A stretch of DNA of 64,000 nt, from positions 62,001-126,000 of the forward strand of contig JAJEAR010000029.1 in NCBI GenBank assembly GCA_022822665.1, given 5' to 3'. Source of the stretch: Alphaproteobacteria bacterium. Its GTDB lineage: Bacteria > Pseudomonadota > Alphaproteobacteria > Thalassobaculales > Thalassobaculaceae. Below, in pieces: positions 8,277 through 18,379 of this stretch (the first letter of the stretch is position 1; each line of letters begins with the position of its first letter). The notes beneath the pieces were generated by a model. It searched no databases. It saw only the letters and a program-made list of their open reading frames with translations, and was not told where the DNA came from. A program made the translations under genes and the position numbers.

Positions 8277-8789
8277 TCAAATTTCTTCTTTGTCAATCCT
8301 TTGAATGTAGTTCCGTCCTTCTTGTGTAATTGTCAAATGCAGTGGGTTTATTTGCATCCCTCCAGCAAAAACACCACCACCACTCTGTGACAAATTAACA
8401 AACCCAGATTCAACAATTCGTTTTATTAATATGTTCATGAACGGTGGCCATTGGATTGCTTGCCCCGTTGGAATTTTATTCGCCTCAAACAATACATCTA
8501 TTTCTAGCTGAGAATACTTGTCGTGAATTGTGCGCAGGTTTATCTTGTACATCCGGAGACTTTTTCTATCAATTTTTTTTCTATCCGCCAGATTGTGGCA
8601 ATTGGGGCATAGAGCAATTAAGTTTTCGTACTTGTGTTCTTTCCGCTCGGCCCAAGGAATTATATGATGAATCTCTACCTTAATATGTCTGCACGTCGGA
8701 ATCGCACATCGGTGACCTGCCTCGACCAAGACCCTTCTCTTGAGGTCAGCCGGTATGGCAGGACGTGCCTTGTCGTCATGGGGTGGCAT
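8277..8789 (-). CDS. HNH endonuclease domain protein
   Basis: 170 residues from ATG 8789; an upstream TTG at 8819 would add ten residues. The HNH core has the zinc-type cysteines C28/C33 and C61/C64, the catalytic pair H41-H42 (VEIHHIIPW), N56 and H65 (CPNCHNLADR). The C-terminal ~80 residues look like a small winged-helix-like domain (ILIKRIVESGFVNL ... LTITQEGRNYI), perhaps for DNA binding. The gene is noticeably AT-rich and converges on the PD-(D/E)XK-like gene. Likely a DNA nicking or cleaving enzyme of mobile or defence origin. Confidence 0.75.
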   Translation of the reverse strand: MPPHDDKARPAIPADLKRRVLVEAGHRCAIPTCRHIKVEIHHIIPWAERKEHKYENLIALCPNCHNLADRKKIDRKSLRMYKINLRTIHDKYSQLEIDVLFEANKIPTGQAIQWPPFMNILIKRIVESGFVNLSQSGGGVFAGGMQINPLHLTITQEGRNYIQRIDKEEI

Positions 8790-9265
8790 TTTGGTCTTGC
8801 CTAGCTCTTGTCTGCGCAATTGAACATGTAACTGCTTGTTTCATCATCTCGCCTGTAGCGGGCACGACACCTTTGGGCCAAGCCCTTGCCCCTGCTTGAG
8901 TTTCCTCAGCAGGGCGGTCGCACTGGAACAGCCCCTATCTTCGTACAGCAATCGGGAGAATTCAACTTGGGATCCCTCCTGTCCCCGCTTGTCCTCGAAT
9001 GCCCGTCAAGGCGAACAACATATCGGGCCAGGGACTTCAATCAAGGACTGGGAGATCTCGAGTGGCGGTTGCGGATGCCCGAATCCGTTGGGCACAAGGG
9101 TCGGACTGGTGAAACTCCACCCCTATCCTTTTTCCAGCTGGCACGAAGGAGAGGACTTCGGCGCCACGAAACGGATAAGGTTTGTTGCTATACCCTGAGG
9201 AGCGCGTGCTCTGGCCCGAGGTCAGTGTTTGTGAGGAAACCAGCACCGAATCGGAGCCGATCATC
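8790..9265. other. Intergenic region
   Basis: 476 bp between the HNH gene and the serine hydrolase. Several open frames exist but none shows a recognisable domain. It marks the change from the AT-richer accessory patch to GC-rich core DNA, and must hold the promoters of both divergent neighbours. Confidence 0.5.
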
Positions 9266-10438
9266 ATGTCCCTTGCCCGCTCACTCGACCGACTGCTGGC
9301 GGACGGTGCCCGGGCCCGCGTCCCGGGAATCGTCGCCGGTGTCACCGATGCCCGTCGGACCCGATACCTCGCCGGGTTCGGCCAGCGCGGTCCGGACGAG
9401 GGAATGATCATGACCGCCGACACGGTAGGGTGGATCGCATCGATGACCAAGCCGCTCACCTGTACCGTGGCCATGCAGCTGGTTGAGGCCGGTAGGCTTG
9501 ACCTTGATGCCACGGCTGCAGATACCGTGCCAAACATTGCCGAACTCGGTGTCCTCGAGGGATTCGGGGACGACGGTGCGCCACGAATCCGGCCGCCGCG
9601 TCGCCCGGTTACTCTTCGCGACCTGCTCACCCACACCTCCGGACTGGTCTACGACATCTGGAACGCCGACATTCTCCGTTACCGGGAGGTGACGGAAACA
9701 CCGGGCATCATCGCGTGCAAGGACAGCAGCCTCATGACACCCCTCGTCTTCGACCCGGGAGAGCGCTGGGACTACGGCATCGGCATCGACTGGGTCGGCA
9801 AGATGATCGAGGCCGCAAGCGGAAAGACTCTCGGCGCATACCTGCAGGAGCAGGTGTTCGAACCGCTCGGGATGCACGACACCGCCTTCAGGATCACGGG
9901 CGCCATGCGCAGGAGACTCGCCCGGACGTATGCGCGCGGTCCCGACGGCACGCTGGAGGTGGAACCGGAGCGCGTACTGCCCCAGGAACCCGAATTCGAG
10001 ATGGGCGGCGGCGGTCTCTACGGGACCGTCGGCGATTTCCTGAAGTTCATTCGCATGATCCTGAACCGGGGGCAGAGCGGTTCCGCCCGGATCCTGCGAC
10101 CCGAAACCGTGGACGCCATGTCGGGCAACCAGATCAGCCCGCTCAGGGTGTCCCGGCTGAGGGCGGCCATGCCGGCTCTCTCGAATGACGCCGAGTTCTT
10201 CCCCGGGGTCGCGAAGACCTGGAGCTTCGCCTTCATGATCAACGAGCAGCAGGCGCCGACCGGACGCTCCGCCGGCAGTCTCGCATGGGCCGGGCTTGCC
10301 AATTCCTACTTCTGGATCGATCCGGCCCGCGGGATCGGCGGCGCCTGGCTCACCCAGATCCTGCCTTTCGTCGACCGGGAAGCCTTCCCGCTCTACCTCG
10401 CGTTTGAAAAGGCGGTCTACGACAGCTTGTCGGAATGA
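9266..10438 (+). CDS. Serine hydrolase (class C beta-lactamase/esterase family)
   Basis: 390 residues from ATG 9266. The nucleophile motif S59-M-T-K62 (WIASMTKPLT) and the second motif tyrosine in WDYGIGID fit the beta-lactamase-related serine hydrolase family (EstB-like carboxylesterases and DD-peptidase relatives). TLRDLLTHTSGLVYD is a hallmark of this group. No signal peptide, so probably a cytoplasmic esterase rather than a beta-lactamase. Monocistronic and convergent with dnaE (7 bp apart). Confidence 0.85.
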   Translation: MSLARSLDRLLADGARARVPGIVAGVTDARRTRYLAGFGQRGPDEGMIMTADTVGWIASMTKPLTCTVAMQLVEAGRLDLDATAADTVPNIAELGVLEGFGDDGAPRIRPPRRPVTLRDLLTHTSGLVYDIWNADILRYREVTETPGIIACKDSSLMTPLVFDPGERWDYGIGIDWVGKMIEAASGKTLGAYLQEQVFEPLGMHDTAFRITGAMRRRLARTYARGPDGTLEVEPERVLPQEPEFEMGGGGLYGTVGDFLKFIRMILNRGQSGSARILRPETVDAMSGNQISPLRVSRLRAAMPALSNDAEFFPGVAKTWSFAFMINEQQAPTGRSAGSLAWAGLANSYFWIDPARGIGGAWLTQILPFVDREAFPLYLAFEKAVYDSLSE

Positions 10439-10445
10439 CGCCGCG

Positions 10446-13400
10446 TCAGAGCTCGAGCACCTCGGTGATACCCGGCAGCGACTTGACCGCGGCGCGCATC
10501 CGGGCATCGGTCCGGTAGGTTTCCGGAAGCGCGATGTCGATCTCCCGGTCCCGGCTCCAGACGACGAGGTGGACCGGGCCGGAGCCGCCGCTGCCGTGCT
10601 CGGCAAGCACCTGGGCCAGGTGTGGCAGAGGTTGGGCGTTCGCGAGGAAGATCCGCAGGCCGGTCACCGTCCGGTCCATCACCTCGTCGAGCGGGCGAAC
10701 ACCGTTGGCCAGCACCCGCCGCGACCCGTCCTCCACCCGGACCTCGGCCTCGACCAGCAGGATCTTGCCCACCTCGAGGAACTGCCGCACCTCGGCGAGG
10801 AGATCGGAGAAGACCGTGACCTCGAAGCTCCCGGTGCGGTCGCTGAGCTGGACGAACGCGAATTTCCTGCCGGACCGTCCCGTGCGTACGCTGCACCCGG
10901 TCACGATGCCCGCGAGATTGACCCTTCCGCGGGCTTCCCCCGCCTCGACCTCGGCCGACCCCACCACGCCCAGGCGATCGAGCGCGGAGGAATAGCCCTC
11001 AAGCGGATCCGCCGACATGCAGAACCCGATCGCCTCGAACTCGAGGCTGATCCGCTCGGCAAGCGGCATCTCGTCGCGGTCCGGCAGCGCGAGCGCCGGC
11101 ATCAGCCCCTCCTCGGCGTCTCCGAACAGGTTTGCCTGTCCCGACTCCCGCTCGGCCGCGGCCGCTGACGCGTGCGCCAGGATCAGTTCGGCCCCCTCGA
11201 GCAGCTGCGCCCGGTTGCCGGTCATGCTGTCGAACGCGCCAGAGCGGATCAGGTACTCCAGTGTCCGCCGGTTGAAGGAGCGGGTATCGATGCGGGATGC
11301 AAAGTCGGTCAGGTCGCGGAATTGACCGCCGGAGCGTTCCTCCTCAAGCCGCTCGATCGCAGCCGCGCTCACGTTGCGGATGGCGCCCAGCGCGTACCGG
11401 ATCCCCATCGCGCCGTCGGGACCGGCCTCGACCCGGAAGTCATGGCCCGACCGGTTGATGTCGGGCGGAAACAGCTCGATGCCGCAGCGTCGCAGTTCCT
11501 CGCGGAACACGTTGAGCTTGTCGGTGTTGCCGACCTCGTAGCACATGGAGGCCGCGAGGAACTCCACGGGGTGGTTGGCCTTGAGCCAGGCGGTCTGGTA
11601 GGCGATGACCGCGTAGGCGGCCGCGTGACTCTTGTTGAACCCGTAGCCGGCGAACGCCGAGATCGTATCGAAGATAGACGATGCCTGGCTGGCCGGCACA
11701 TCACGGTCGACACAGCCCTGGACGAAGGTCTCGCGTTGGGCATCCATCTCGGCCTTGATCTTCTTGCCCATGGCTCGGCGGAGCAGGTCGGCGCCACCCA
11801 GCGAGTATCCGGCAAGGATCTGGGCCGCCTGCTGTACCTGCTCCTGGTAGATCATGATGCCGAAGGTCTCCTTCAGCACCGGCTCAAGCTTCGGGTGCAC
11901 GTACTCGACCCGTTCCTCGCCGTGCTTGCGGGCAACGTAGCTCGGGATGTTCGCCATCGGCCCCGGACGGTACAGGGCAACGAGCGCGATGATGTCCTCC
12001 AGCCGGTCCGGCCGCATGCCCTTGAGCACGTCGCGCATGCCGGAACTTTCCAGCTGGAACACGCCGACGCTGTCGCCCCGGGAAATCATCTCGAAGGTCT
12101 TGGCGTCATCGAGTGGGATCGTCTCCAGGTCGATCTCGATGCCGCGGTCCCGCAGCAGGTCGACCGCCTTCTGCAGCACCGACAGGGTCTTCAACCCCAG
12201 GAAGTCGAACTTGACCAGGCCAGCGTTCTCCACCCACTTCATGTTGAACTGGGTCGCCGGCGTGTCGGAGCGCGGATCGCGGTAGAGCGGCACCAGCTGG
12301 CGCAGCGGTCGGTCACCGATCACCACGCCCGCCGCGTGGGTGGAGGCGTTCCGGTACAGCCCCTCGAGCCGCAGACCGGTCTGGATGAGCCGGGCCACGC
12401 TCTCGTCCTGGTTGCGCAGCGTGCGCAGTTCGTCCTCTCCCTCGACCGCGTCGGCGAGGCTGACCGGGTTTGCCGGGTTGAACGGGATCAGCTTGCAGAT
12501 GCGATCGACCAGCCCATAGGGCATTTCGAGCACGCGCCCGACATCGCGCAGGACCGCACGAGCCTGCAGCTTGCCAAAGGTAATGATCTGGGCGACCCGG
12601 TCGCTGCCGTAGCGCTGCTTGACGTATTCGATCACCTCGCCGCGCCGGTCCTGGCAGAAGTCGATGTCGAAGTCCGGCATCGACACGCGTTCTGGATTGA
12701 GGAAGCGTTCGAACAGCAGGCCCCATCTGAGAGGGTCGAGGTCGGTGATCCTGAGTGACCACGCCACCACCGAGCCAGCCCCGGACCCACGTCCCGGACC
12801 GACCGGAATGTCATTGGACCGGGCCCAGCGGATGAAATCGAACACGATCAGGAAATACCCCGGGAACCCCATCTCGATGATGATGTCGAGTTCGCTCTCA
12901 AGCCGCTGCTCGTAGGGCTCGGACCGCTCCGCGTCGGCGGGACCGTCCGGAAGTTCCCCGAGCCGCTCCGCAAGGCCCTGGCGCGCCAGCAGCCGCAGTT
13001 CCTCCGCCTCGTCGCGTCCCTCGCCGGCCGGATAGGCCGGCAGGATCGGTGCGGCCGTCCTCGGCATGTAGCTGCACCGCTGCGCGATCACCAGGGTGTT
13101 GTCGATGGCCTCGGGGAGGTCCGCGAACAGGCTGCACATCTCGTCGGCGGACTTGAACCGGTGATCCGGGGTCACCCGCGGGCGTTTGGCGTCGCTGATG
13201 GTGGTGGACGCGGCGATGCAAAGCAGGGCGTCGTGCGCCTCGTACATGTCCGCATCTGCGAAATGACAGTCGTTGGTCGCGACCAGCGGCAGGTTCCTGT
13301 CGTAGGCGAGCGAAACCAGCCGCGACTCGATCGCCTGTTCCGCCTCCAGCCCGTGCCGCTGCAGCTCGATGTACAGCCGTCCGGGAAACAGCTCCTCGAG

Positions 13401-13898
13401 ATGCGCGAGGACCTCGGAGGCCTGGGCGTCGCTGCCCTCGAGCAGAAGGCGGCCGACGGCGCCGCGCACCCCGCCGGTGAGCGCGATCAGCCCCTCCGGG
13501 TGACGAGCCAGGTCGGCGAGCGACACCCTGTTCTCCTCGCCGCCGGCCCCTTCCAGGAAGGCCCGGCTCGAGAGTTCGAGCAGGTTCTGATACCCGGTCT
13601 CCGTCGCCGCGAGCAGGTGCAGGATGTCGGGTGCTGGCGCCCGCTGGCCCGACCCGGCCATGCGCCCGGCGTCCTCGCGGTGGATGCCGAGTGAAATCCC
13701 GATGATCGGCTGGACCCCGGCCTTGCTGGCGGTGACCGCAAACTCCAGTGCCCCGAACAGGTTGCCGGTGTCGGTGACCGCGACTGCCGGCATGGCATGT
13801 CCTGCGCAGGTGCTGACCAGTTCGTCGATCCTGAGCGCGCCCTGCGCCAGCGAGTAGGCGGTCCGAACCGTCAGGTGAACGAAGTCGGCGTGTGCCAT
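10446..13898 (-). CDS. dnaE: DNA polymerase III subunit alpha
   Basis: 1150 residues, replicative polymerase catalytic subunit. Start ATG 13898 is set by an excellent GGAGGGG Shine-Dalgarno sequence; the open frame runs 147 bp further up without family similarity. It begins with the PHP domain (HLTVRTAYSLAQGAL), includes the GPGRGSGAGS and PDFDIDFCQDRR motifs of the palm, the HHH/finger region and an OB-fold near the C-terminus. It is a DnaE1-type length. It follows lolC and lolD on the same strand, the usual alphaproteobacterial order. Confidence 0.97.
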   Translation of the reverse strand: MAHADFVHLTVRTAYSLAQGALRIDELVSTCAGHAMPAVAVTDTGNLFGALEFAVTASKAGVQPIIGISLGIHREDAGRMAGSGQRAPAPDILHLLAATETGYQNLLELSSRAFLEGAGGEENRVSLADLARHPEGLIALTGGVRGAVGRLLLEGSDAQASEVLAHLEELFPGRLYIELQRHGLEAEQAIESRLVSLAYDRNLPLVATNDCHFADADMYEAHDALLCIAASTTISDAKRPRVTPDHRFKSADEMCSLFADLPEAIDNTLVIAQRCSYMPRTAAPILPAYPAGEGRDEAEELRLLARQGLAERLGELPDGPADAERSEPYEQRLESELDIIIEMGFPGYFLIVFDFIRWARSNDIPVGPGRGSGAGSVVAWSLRITDLDPLRWGLLFERFLNPERVSMPDFDIDFCQDRRGEVIEYVKQRYGSDRVAQIITFGKLQARAVLRDVGRVLEMPYGLVDRICKLIPFNPANPVSLADAVEGEDELRTLRNQDESVARLIQTGLRLEGLYRNASTHAAGVVIGDRPLRQLVPLYRDPRSDTPATQFNMKWVENAGLVKFDFLGLKTLSVLQKAVDLLRDRGIEIDLETIPLDDAKTFEMISRGDSVGVFQLESSGMRDVLKGMRPDRLEDIIALVALYRPGPMANIPSYVARKHGEERVEYVHPKLEPVLKETFGIMIYQEQVQQAAQILAGYSLGGADLLRRAMGKKIKAEMDAQRETFVQGCVDRDVPASQASSIFDTISAFAGYGFNKSHAAAYAVIAYQTAWLKANHPVEFLAASMCYEVGNTDKLNVFREELRRCGIELFPPDINRSGHDFRVEAGPDGAMGIRYALGAIRNVSAAAIERLEEERSGGQFRDLTDFASRIDTRSFNRRTLEYLIRSGAFDSMTGNRAQLLEGAELILAHASAAAAERESGQANLFGDAEEGLMPALALPDRDEMPLAERISLEFEAIGFCMSADPLEGYSSALDRLGVVGSAEVEAGEARGRVNLAGIVTGCSVRTGRSGRKFAFVQLSDRTGSFEVTVFSDLLAEVRQFLEVGKILLVEAEVRVEDGSRRVLANGVRPLDEVMDRTVTGLRIFLANAQPLPHLAQVLAEHGSGGSGPVHLVVWSRDREIDIALPETYRTDARMRAAVKSLPGITEVLEL

Positions 13899-14101
13899 TG
13901 GGTCCCCTCCACGCGGTCCGGCAATGCCGATGCACCCGGCGTCCCTGCCCCCACCTGCGTGCCAGAACAGGACCCTGTCGGGCAAGTCGGTTGGCTCGGA
14001 GGCCGGCACAGCGGCGCAGAACCTGAAGATCCGCCCCGCCGGCACGGGGAGATCCGGCCCTTAGCCCGGGTCGGCGCCGGGCGAATCATGTCACGCGACC
14101 G

Positions 14102-14836
14102 TCAGGGATCCGCCCTGTCGGCCCCGCTCATGCCGGCATCGGGATACCCGGCCGGTTCGACCCGGCCGTCCCTGATCGTCACCACCCGGTCGGTCAGGCC
14201 GGCGAGATCCGCGTCGTGCGTCGCCACCAGTGTCGTCAGTCCGCTTGCCTGAATGATCCCGCGCAGGGTGGTAAACAGCTCGGCCGAGGTCTGCTGGTCG
14301 AGGTTCCCGGTCGGCTCGTCGGCCAGCACCAACGAGGGGACATTCGCAAAGGCGCGCGCGATGGCCACCCGTTGCTGTTCGCCGCCCGACAGCTGGCCGG
14401 GGCGATGCCGCGCCCGGTCTGCCAGTCCGACCATGTCCAGCAGTTCCAGCGAGCGGTTCCTGGCCGTCGAAGACGCCAGTCCCGCGATCAGTTGCGGGAT
14501 CATCACGTTCTCGAGCGCGGAGAATTCGGCCATGAGATGATGGAACTGGTAGACGAACCCGATGCCGTTTCGGCGGATCCGGGTTCGCTCGGCATCGCCC
14601 AGAGACCCGCAGTCCCGACCCTGGTACAGCACCTGACCGGTCTCGGGCGCCTCGAGCAGGCCTGCAACGTGCAGCAGGGTCGACTTTCCGGACCCGGACG
14701 GTCCCACCAGCGCCACCATTTCCCCGCGCCCGAGCACGAGGTCGGCTCCGCGCAGCACGTCGAGCCGGCGCGTGCCCTGCCGGTAGGAGTGTGCGACCCC
14801 ACGCAGTTCGAGCACCGGCGGGGCCGGTTCAGCCAT
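14102..14836 (-). CDS. lolD: Lipoprotein-releasing ABC transporter ATP-binding protein LolD
   Basis: 244 residues. Walker A GPSGSGKS at 45-52, Q-loop near Q97 (FVYQFHHL), signature LSGGEQQR at 149-156, Walker B LVLADEP at 169-175. Energises release of outer-membrane lipoproteins from the inner membrane to LolA. It overlaps lolC upstream by 8 bp, so the two are co-translated. The C-terminal extension after the domain (about 235-244) is not conserved. Confidence 0.93.
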   Translation of the reverse strand: MAEPAPPVLELRGVAHSYRQGTRRLDVLRGADLVLGRGEMVALVGPSGSGKSTLLHVAGLLEAPETGQVLYQGRDCGSLGDAERTRIRRNGIGFVYQFHHLMAEFSALENVMIPQLIAGLASSTARNRSLELLDMVGLADRARHRPGQLSGGEQQRVAIARAFANVPSLVLADEPTGNLDQQTSAELFTTLRGIIQASGLTTLVATHDADLAGLTDRVVTIRDGRVEPAGYPDAGMSGADRADP

Positions 14837-16067
14837 GGCGCAAGACCTCCACCGGGTCGATCCTCGCGGCCCGCCAGGACGGGTAGATCGAGGCGCCCAG
14901 AGACAGCACCAGCGCCAGCGCGATGACCGCGACGACCTCCACCGGATCGACCACGGCCGGCAGCCGGGAAAGGAAATAGATCTCGGCCGAGAACAGGTCG
15001 CCGCCGGTCAGGCTCTCCAGTGCCTGGCGGATGCTCTCGATGTTGGCGCAGAACACCAATCCGAGTACGGAGCCGGCCACGGTCCCGATCACCCCGACAC
15101 TGGCCCCGGCAAGGAAGAAGACCCGCGTGACCATGCCACGCGACGCACCCATGGTCCGCATGACGGCAATGGCGCTGCGCTTGTCATTCACCATCATGAT
15201 CATCGAGGAAATGATGTTGAACCCGGCTACCAGGATGATCAGGGTCAGGATCAGGAACATCACGTTCCGCTCGACCTGCAGAGCGTTGAAGAAGCTGGCG
15301 TTCTGCCGCTTCCAGCTGACCACGCGAAGGTCGTCGCCAGTGGCCGCGACAAGGGGCCCGCGGTACCTCTCGACGAGGTCGGGATCGTCGACCATGACCT
15401 CGATCGCGTTGACCGCATCTCCGCTACGAAAGAACAGCTGCGCCTGGGCGAGCGGCACGTAGACGAAGCTGTTGTCGTATTCGAACATGCCGACGTTGAA
15501 CAGGCCGGCGACCCGGAACGCCCTGATCCGGGGAACGCTGCCGATGACCGTGGTGGTGGTGACCGGGGAGATGAGTCTCACCCGGTCGCCGACACCGATG
15601 GCGAGCCGCTCGGCCAGCCGGTCCCCGATCACCACGCCGTCGGTGAAATCGCCGATCGAACCGGCCACGATGTTGTCGGGAATGACCCTGCGCGCCGCGA
15701 GATCGTCCCCGGTCATGCCACGGACCAGGGCGCCGGATGCCCGGCCATTGGCCATTGCCATCACCTGGCCCTGCAGCTGCGGTGTCACCGTCACGACCCC
15801 GGGAACCGCCCGGATCCGCTGCACCACATCGCCGTAGTCGGGCATCGGTCCGTGGTCCGCGTAGACCGTCACGTGCCCGTTCAGGCCGAGGACCCTGGAG
15901 AGCAGCTCGATCCTGAACCCGTTCATGACCGACATGACGATAATCAGCGTTCCCACACCGAGACAGATCCCGAGCAGCGAGAACCAGGCGATCACCGAAA
16001 TGAAACCGTCCTGCCGGCGCGAGCGCAGGTAACGCAGGGCAACCATCCGTTCGAAACTGCCGAACAC
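14829..16067 (-). CDS. lolC: Lipoprotein-releasing ABC transporter permease LolC/E
   Basis: 412 residues with a GTG start behind GGGAG. Topology of the LolC/E family: one N-terminal membrane helix after the MVALRYLRSRRQDGFISV motif, a large periplasmic domain (about 50-270), and three C-terminal membrane helices. Alphaproteobacteria usually carry one gene serving as both LolC and LolE. Lies between proS and lolD in the same direction. Confidence 0.92.
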   Translation of the reverse strand: MFGSFERMVALRYLRSRRQDGFISVIAWFSLLGICLGVGTLIIVMSVMNGFRIELLSRVLGLNGHVTVYADHGPMPDYGDVVQRIRAVPGVVTVTPQLQGQVMAMANGRASGALVRGMTGDDLAARRVIPDNIVAGSIGDFTDGVVIGDRLAERLAIGVGDRVRLISPVTTTTVIGSVPRIRAFRVAGLFNVGMFEYDNSFVYVPLAQAQLFFRSGDAVNAIEVMVDDPDLVERYRGPLVAATGDDLRVVSWKRQNASFFNALQVERNVMFLILTLIILVAGFNIISSMIMMVNDKRSAIAVMRTMGASRGMVTRVFFLAGASVGVIGTVAGSVLGLVFCANIESIRQALESLTGGDLFSAEIYFLSRLPAVVDPVEVVAVIALALVLSLGASIYPSWRAARIDPVEVLRHG

Positions 16068-16088
16068 CGTGCGCTCCCGGTCAGGGGT

Positions 16089-17402
16089 TCAGGCGGCAAG
16101 CCGGGCTGTCGCCGCCTCCGGTGTCATTTCCTCGGTCGCTCCGGTTCGCCTGTCCTTGACCTCGACCACGCCGGACCGCAGGCCGCGCGGACCAACGATC
16201 ACCTGCCACGGCAGGCCGATCAGGTCCATGTCGGCGAGCTTGGCCCCTGGGCGTTCGTCGCGGTCGTCGATCAGCACCTCGATTCCGGCGGCGCCAAGCT
16301 GTGCATAGAGGTCATCGCAGACCCGGGTGCACTCCTCGTTGCCAACAGCCAGGTTGACGACCCCGACCCGGAACGGGGCCACCGGCTCGGGCCATATGAT
16401 GCCCCGGTCATCGTGGCTGGCCTCGATGATCGCGCCGACCAGCCTCGAGATCCCGATGCCGTAAGACCCCATGTGAACCGCGACCTCGCGGCCGTCCGGA
16501 CCGGCGACACGGCCGCCGAGCGGATCCGAGTACTTGGTGCCGAAGTAGAAGATGTGGCCGACCTCGATCCCCCTGGTGACGACAAGGTCTTCCGGCGCCA
16601 CCGGGCAGTTCGACGGATCGTGCTTGTCGTCGGTGGCGGCGTAGCGTTCGAGAAACGAATCCACCACCGGTTGCAGGTCGCCCTCCATGTCGATCGACCG
16701 GTTGCGGATGTCATCGGTCAACCAGTCGCGGTGGCAGAACACCTCGCTCTCGCCGGTTTCGGCCAGGACGATGAACTCGTGGCTCAGGTCTCCGCCGATC
16801 GGTCCGGTCTCCGCCGCCATCGGAATCGCCCGCAGTCCCATGCGGGCGTACGTCTTCAGGTAGGCGATGAACATCTTGTTGTAGGACCGGATCGCCCCCT
16901 CGTGGTCGAGGTCGAAGGAATAGTTGTCCTTCATCAGGAATTCCCGCCCGCGCATCACGCCGAAGCGCGGCCGCATCTCGTCACGGAACTTCCACTGGAT
17001 GTGGTAGAGATTGAGCGGAAGCGACCGGTAGCTCCTGACATGACTGCGGAAGATGTCGGTCACCAGTTCCTCGTTGGTGGGACCGTACAGCATGTCCCGG
17101 CCGTGCCGGTCCTTGATGCGGAGCATCTCGGCGCCGTAGTCGTGGTAGCGTCCGCTCTGCTCCCACAGGTCGGCCGCCTGGATGGTCGGCATCAGGATCT
17201 CGTGTGCACCGGCGGCGTTCTGTTCCTCGCGCACGATCTGTTCCACCTTGCGCAGCACACGGTGGCCCATCGGCAGCCACGAGTAGATCCCGGCACTGGC
17301 CTGCTGGACCATGCCCGCTCGCAGCATGTACCGGTGCGAGACGATCTGGGCCTCCTTCGGCGTATCGCGCAGGGTCGGAATGAAGTAACCGGAGAGTCTC
17401 AT
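16089..17402 (-). CDS. proS: Proline-tRNA ligase, short alphaproteobacterial form
   Basis: 437 residues from ATG 17402 ([19 protein letters not shown]). Class II synthetase core: motif 2 region [21 protein letters not shown] and motif 3 region [14 protein letters not shown], then an anticodon-binding domain at the C-terminus. It lacks the long editing insertion of bacterial-type ProRS, as is typical for alphaproteobacteria. The open frame upstream of the chosen start overlaps the mmsB gene end and is not conserved. First gene of the proS-lolC-lolD-dnaE block. Confidence 0.95.
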   Translation of the reverse strand: MRLSGYFIPTLRDTPKEAQIVSHRYMLRAGMVQQASAGIYSWLPMGHRVLRKVEQIVREEQNAAGAHEILMPTIQAADLWEQSGRYHDYGAEMLRIKDRHGRDMLYGPTNEELVTDIFRSHVRSYRSLPLNLYHIQWKFRDEMRPRFGVMRGREFLMKDNYSFDLDHEGAIRSYNKMFIAYLKTYARMGLRAIPMAAETGPIGGDLSHEFIVLAETGESEVFCHRDWLTDDIRNRSIDMEGDLQPVVDSFLERYAATDDKHDPSNCPVAPEDLVVTRGIEVGHIFYFGTKYSDPLGGRVAGPDGREVAVHMGSYGIGISRLVGAIIEASHDDRGIIWPEPVAPFRVGVVNLAVGNEECTRVCDDLYAQLGAAGIEVLIDDRDERPGAKLADMDLIGLPWQVIVGPRGLRSGVVEVKDRRTGATEEMTPEAATARLAA

Positions 17403-17454
17403 CTGTTCGGGTACTCCCGGAAGTGTCGGTTGACGCGGAACGTCCGCGCGCGGT

Positions 17455-18342
17455 TCAGGAGGATGCAGCCTCGATCTTGCGGTAGATCGCCGAAAAGTCC
17501 AGCGCCCCGCCGCCGCCCTCGAGAAACTCGTCGAACATGCGCGAGGCCTCGGCACCGAGCCGGCTGGCCTGGCCCGCGGTCCCGGCCGCGTCCATGGCCA
17601 GCCTGAGGTCCTTGGCCATCATGGCCGCGGTGAAACCCGGCTGGTAGTCGCGGTTGGCCGGCGAGGCCGGCACCGGGCCCGCCACCGGACAGTAGGAAGT
17701 CAGGGCCCAGCTCTGACCGGACGACTGCGATATGATCGAGAACAGGGCGTCGATGTTCACCCCGAGTTTCTGACCCATGGACAGGCTCTCGCTGGTCGCG
17801 ATCATCGAGATGCCGAGAATGAGATTGTTGCAGATCTTCGCCACCTGGCCGGTTCCGGCGTCTCCGACGTGAACGATGGTCCGGCCCATGACGTCGAGCA
17901 GCGGCTGAACCTGCCGGAACCCGTCACCGGTCCCGCCAACCATGAAGGTAAGCGTGCCCGCCTCGGCCCCGCCGGTCCCACCCGAGACCGGCGCATCAAG
18001 CATGGTGAACCCGGCCGCGGCCGCGAGGGCCGCGACATCGCGCGCGGTCTCGACGTCGATGGTCGAGCAGTCGACGAGGACCGCTTCGCCCGGCGCGTTC
18101 GGGATGATGGTTTCGGAGTAGACCTCCCGGACGTGCCGGCCCTCGGGCAGCATGGTCACAACGAACTCGGCGCCCTCGAGACAGGCCTCGGCGGACCCTG
18201 CCGTCTTTCCCCCATCCGCTGCGAAGGCATCGACCGCGCCGGCCACGATGTCGTAACCCGTGACCTCATGGCTTGCCGCAACGAGGTTGCGCGCCATCGG
18301 CAGCCCCATGTTGCCCAGTCCGATGAATGCGATACGCGCCAT
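17455..18342 (-). CDS. mmsB: 3-hydroxyisobutyrate dehydrogenase
   Basis: 295 residues. N-terminal NAD-binding GLGNMGLP motif (8-15) in [13 protein letters not shown], substrate-site [16 protein letters not shown], and the catalytic-lysine region [10 protein letters not shown] are diagnostic of 3-hydroxyisobutyrate dehydrogenases. Oxidises 3-hydroxyisobutyrate to methylmalonate semialdehyde in valine breakdown. A good AGGAGAGG lies before the start. It follows the hydrolase and acyl-CoA dehydrogenase genes for earlier valine steps in the same direction. Confidence 0.92.
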   Translation of the reverse strand: MARIAFIGLGNMGLPMARNLVAASHEVTGYDIVAGAVDAFAADGGKTAGSAEACLEGAEFVVTMLPEGRHVREVYSETIIPNAPGEAVLVDCSTIDVETARDVAALAAAAGFTMLDAPVSGGTGGAEAGTLTFMVGGTGDGFRQVQPLLDVMGRTIVHVGDAGTGQVAKICNNLILGISMIATSESLSMGQKLGVNIDALFSIISQSSGQSWALTSYCPVAGPVPASPANRDYQPGFTAAMMAKDLRLAMDAAGTAGQASRLGAEASRMFDEFLEGGGGALDFSAIYRKIEAASS

Positions 18343-18379
18343 GGTGCCTCTCCTCTGCCTGCCGTTTCCCCGCGAGCCC

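Noticed and set aside
14835..17606. A 923-codon open frame on the + strand
   Set aside because: Antisense to lolC and proS, His/Asp/Gly-rich shadow sequence with no domain.
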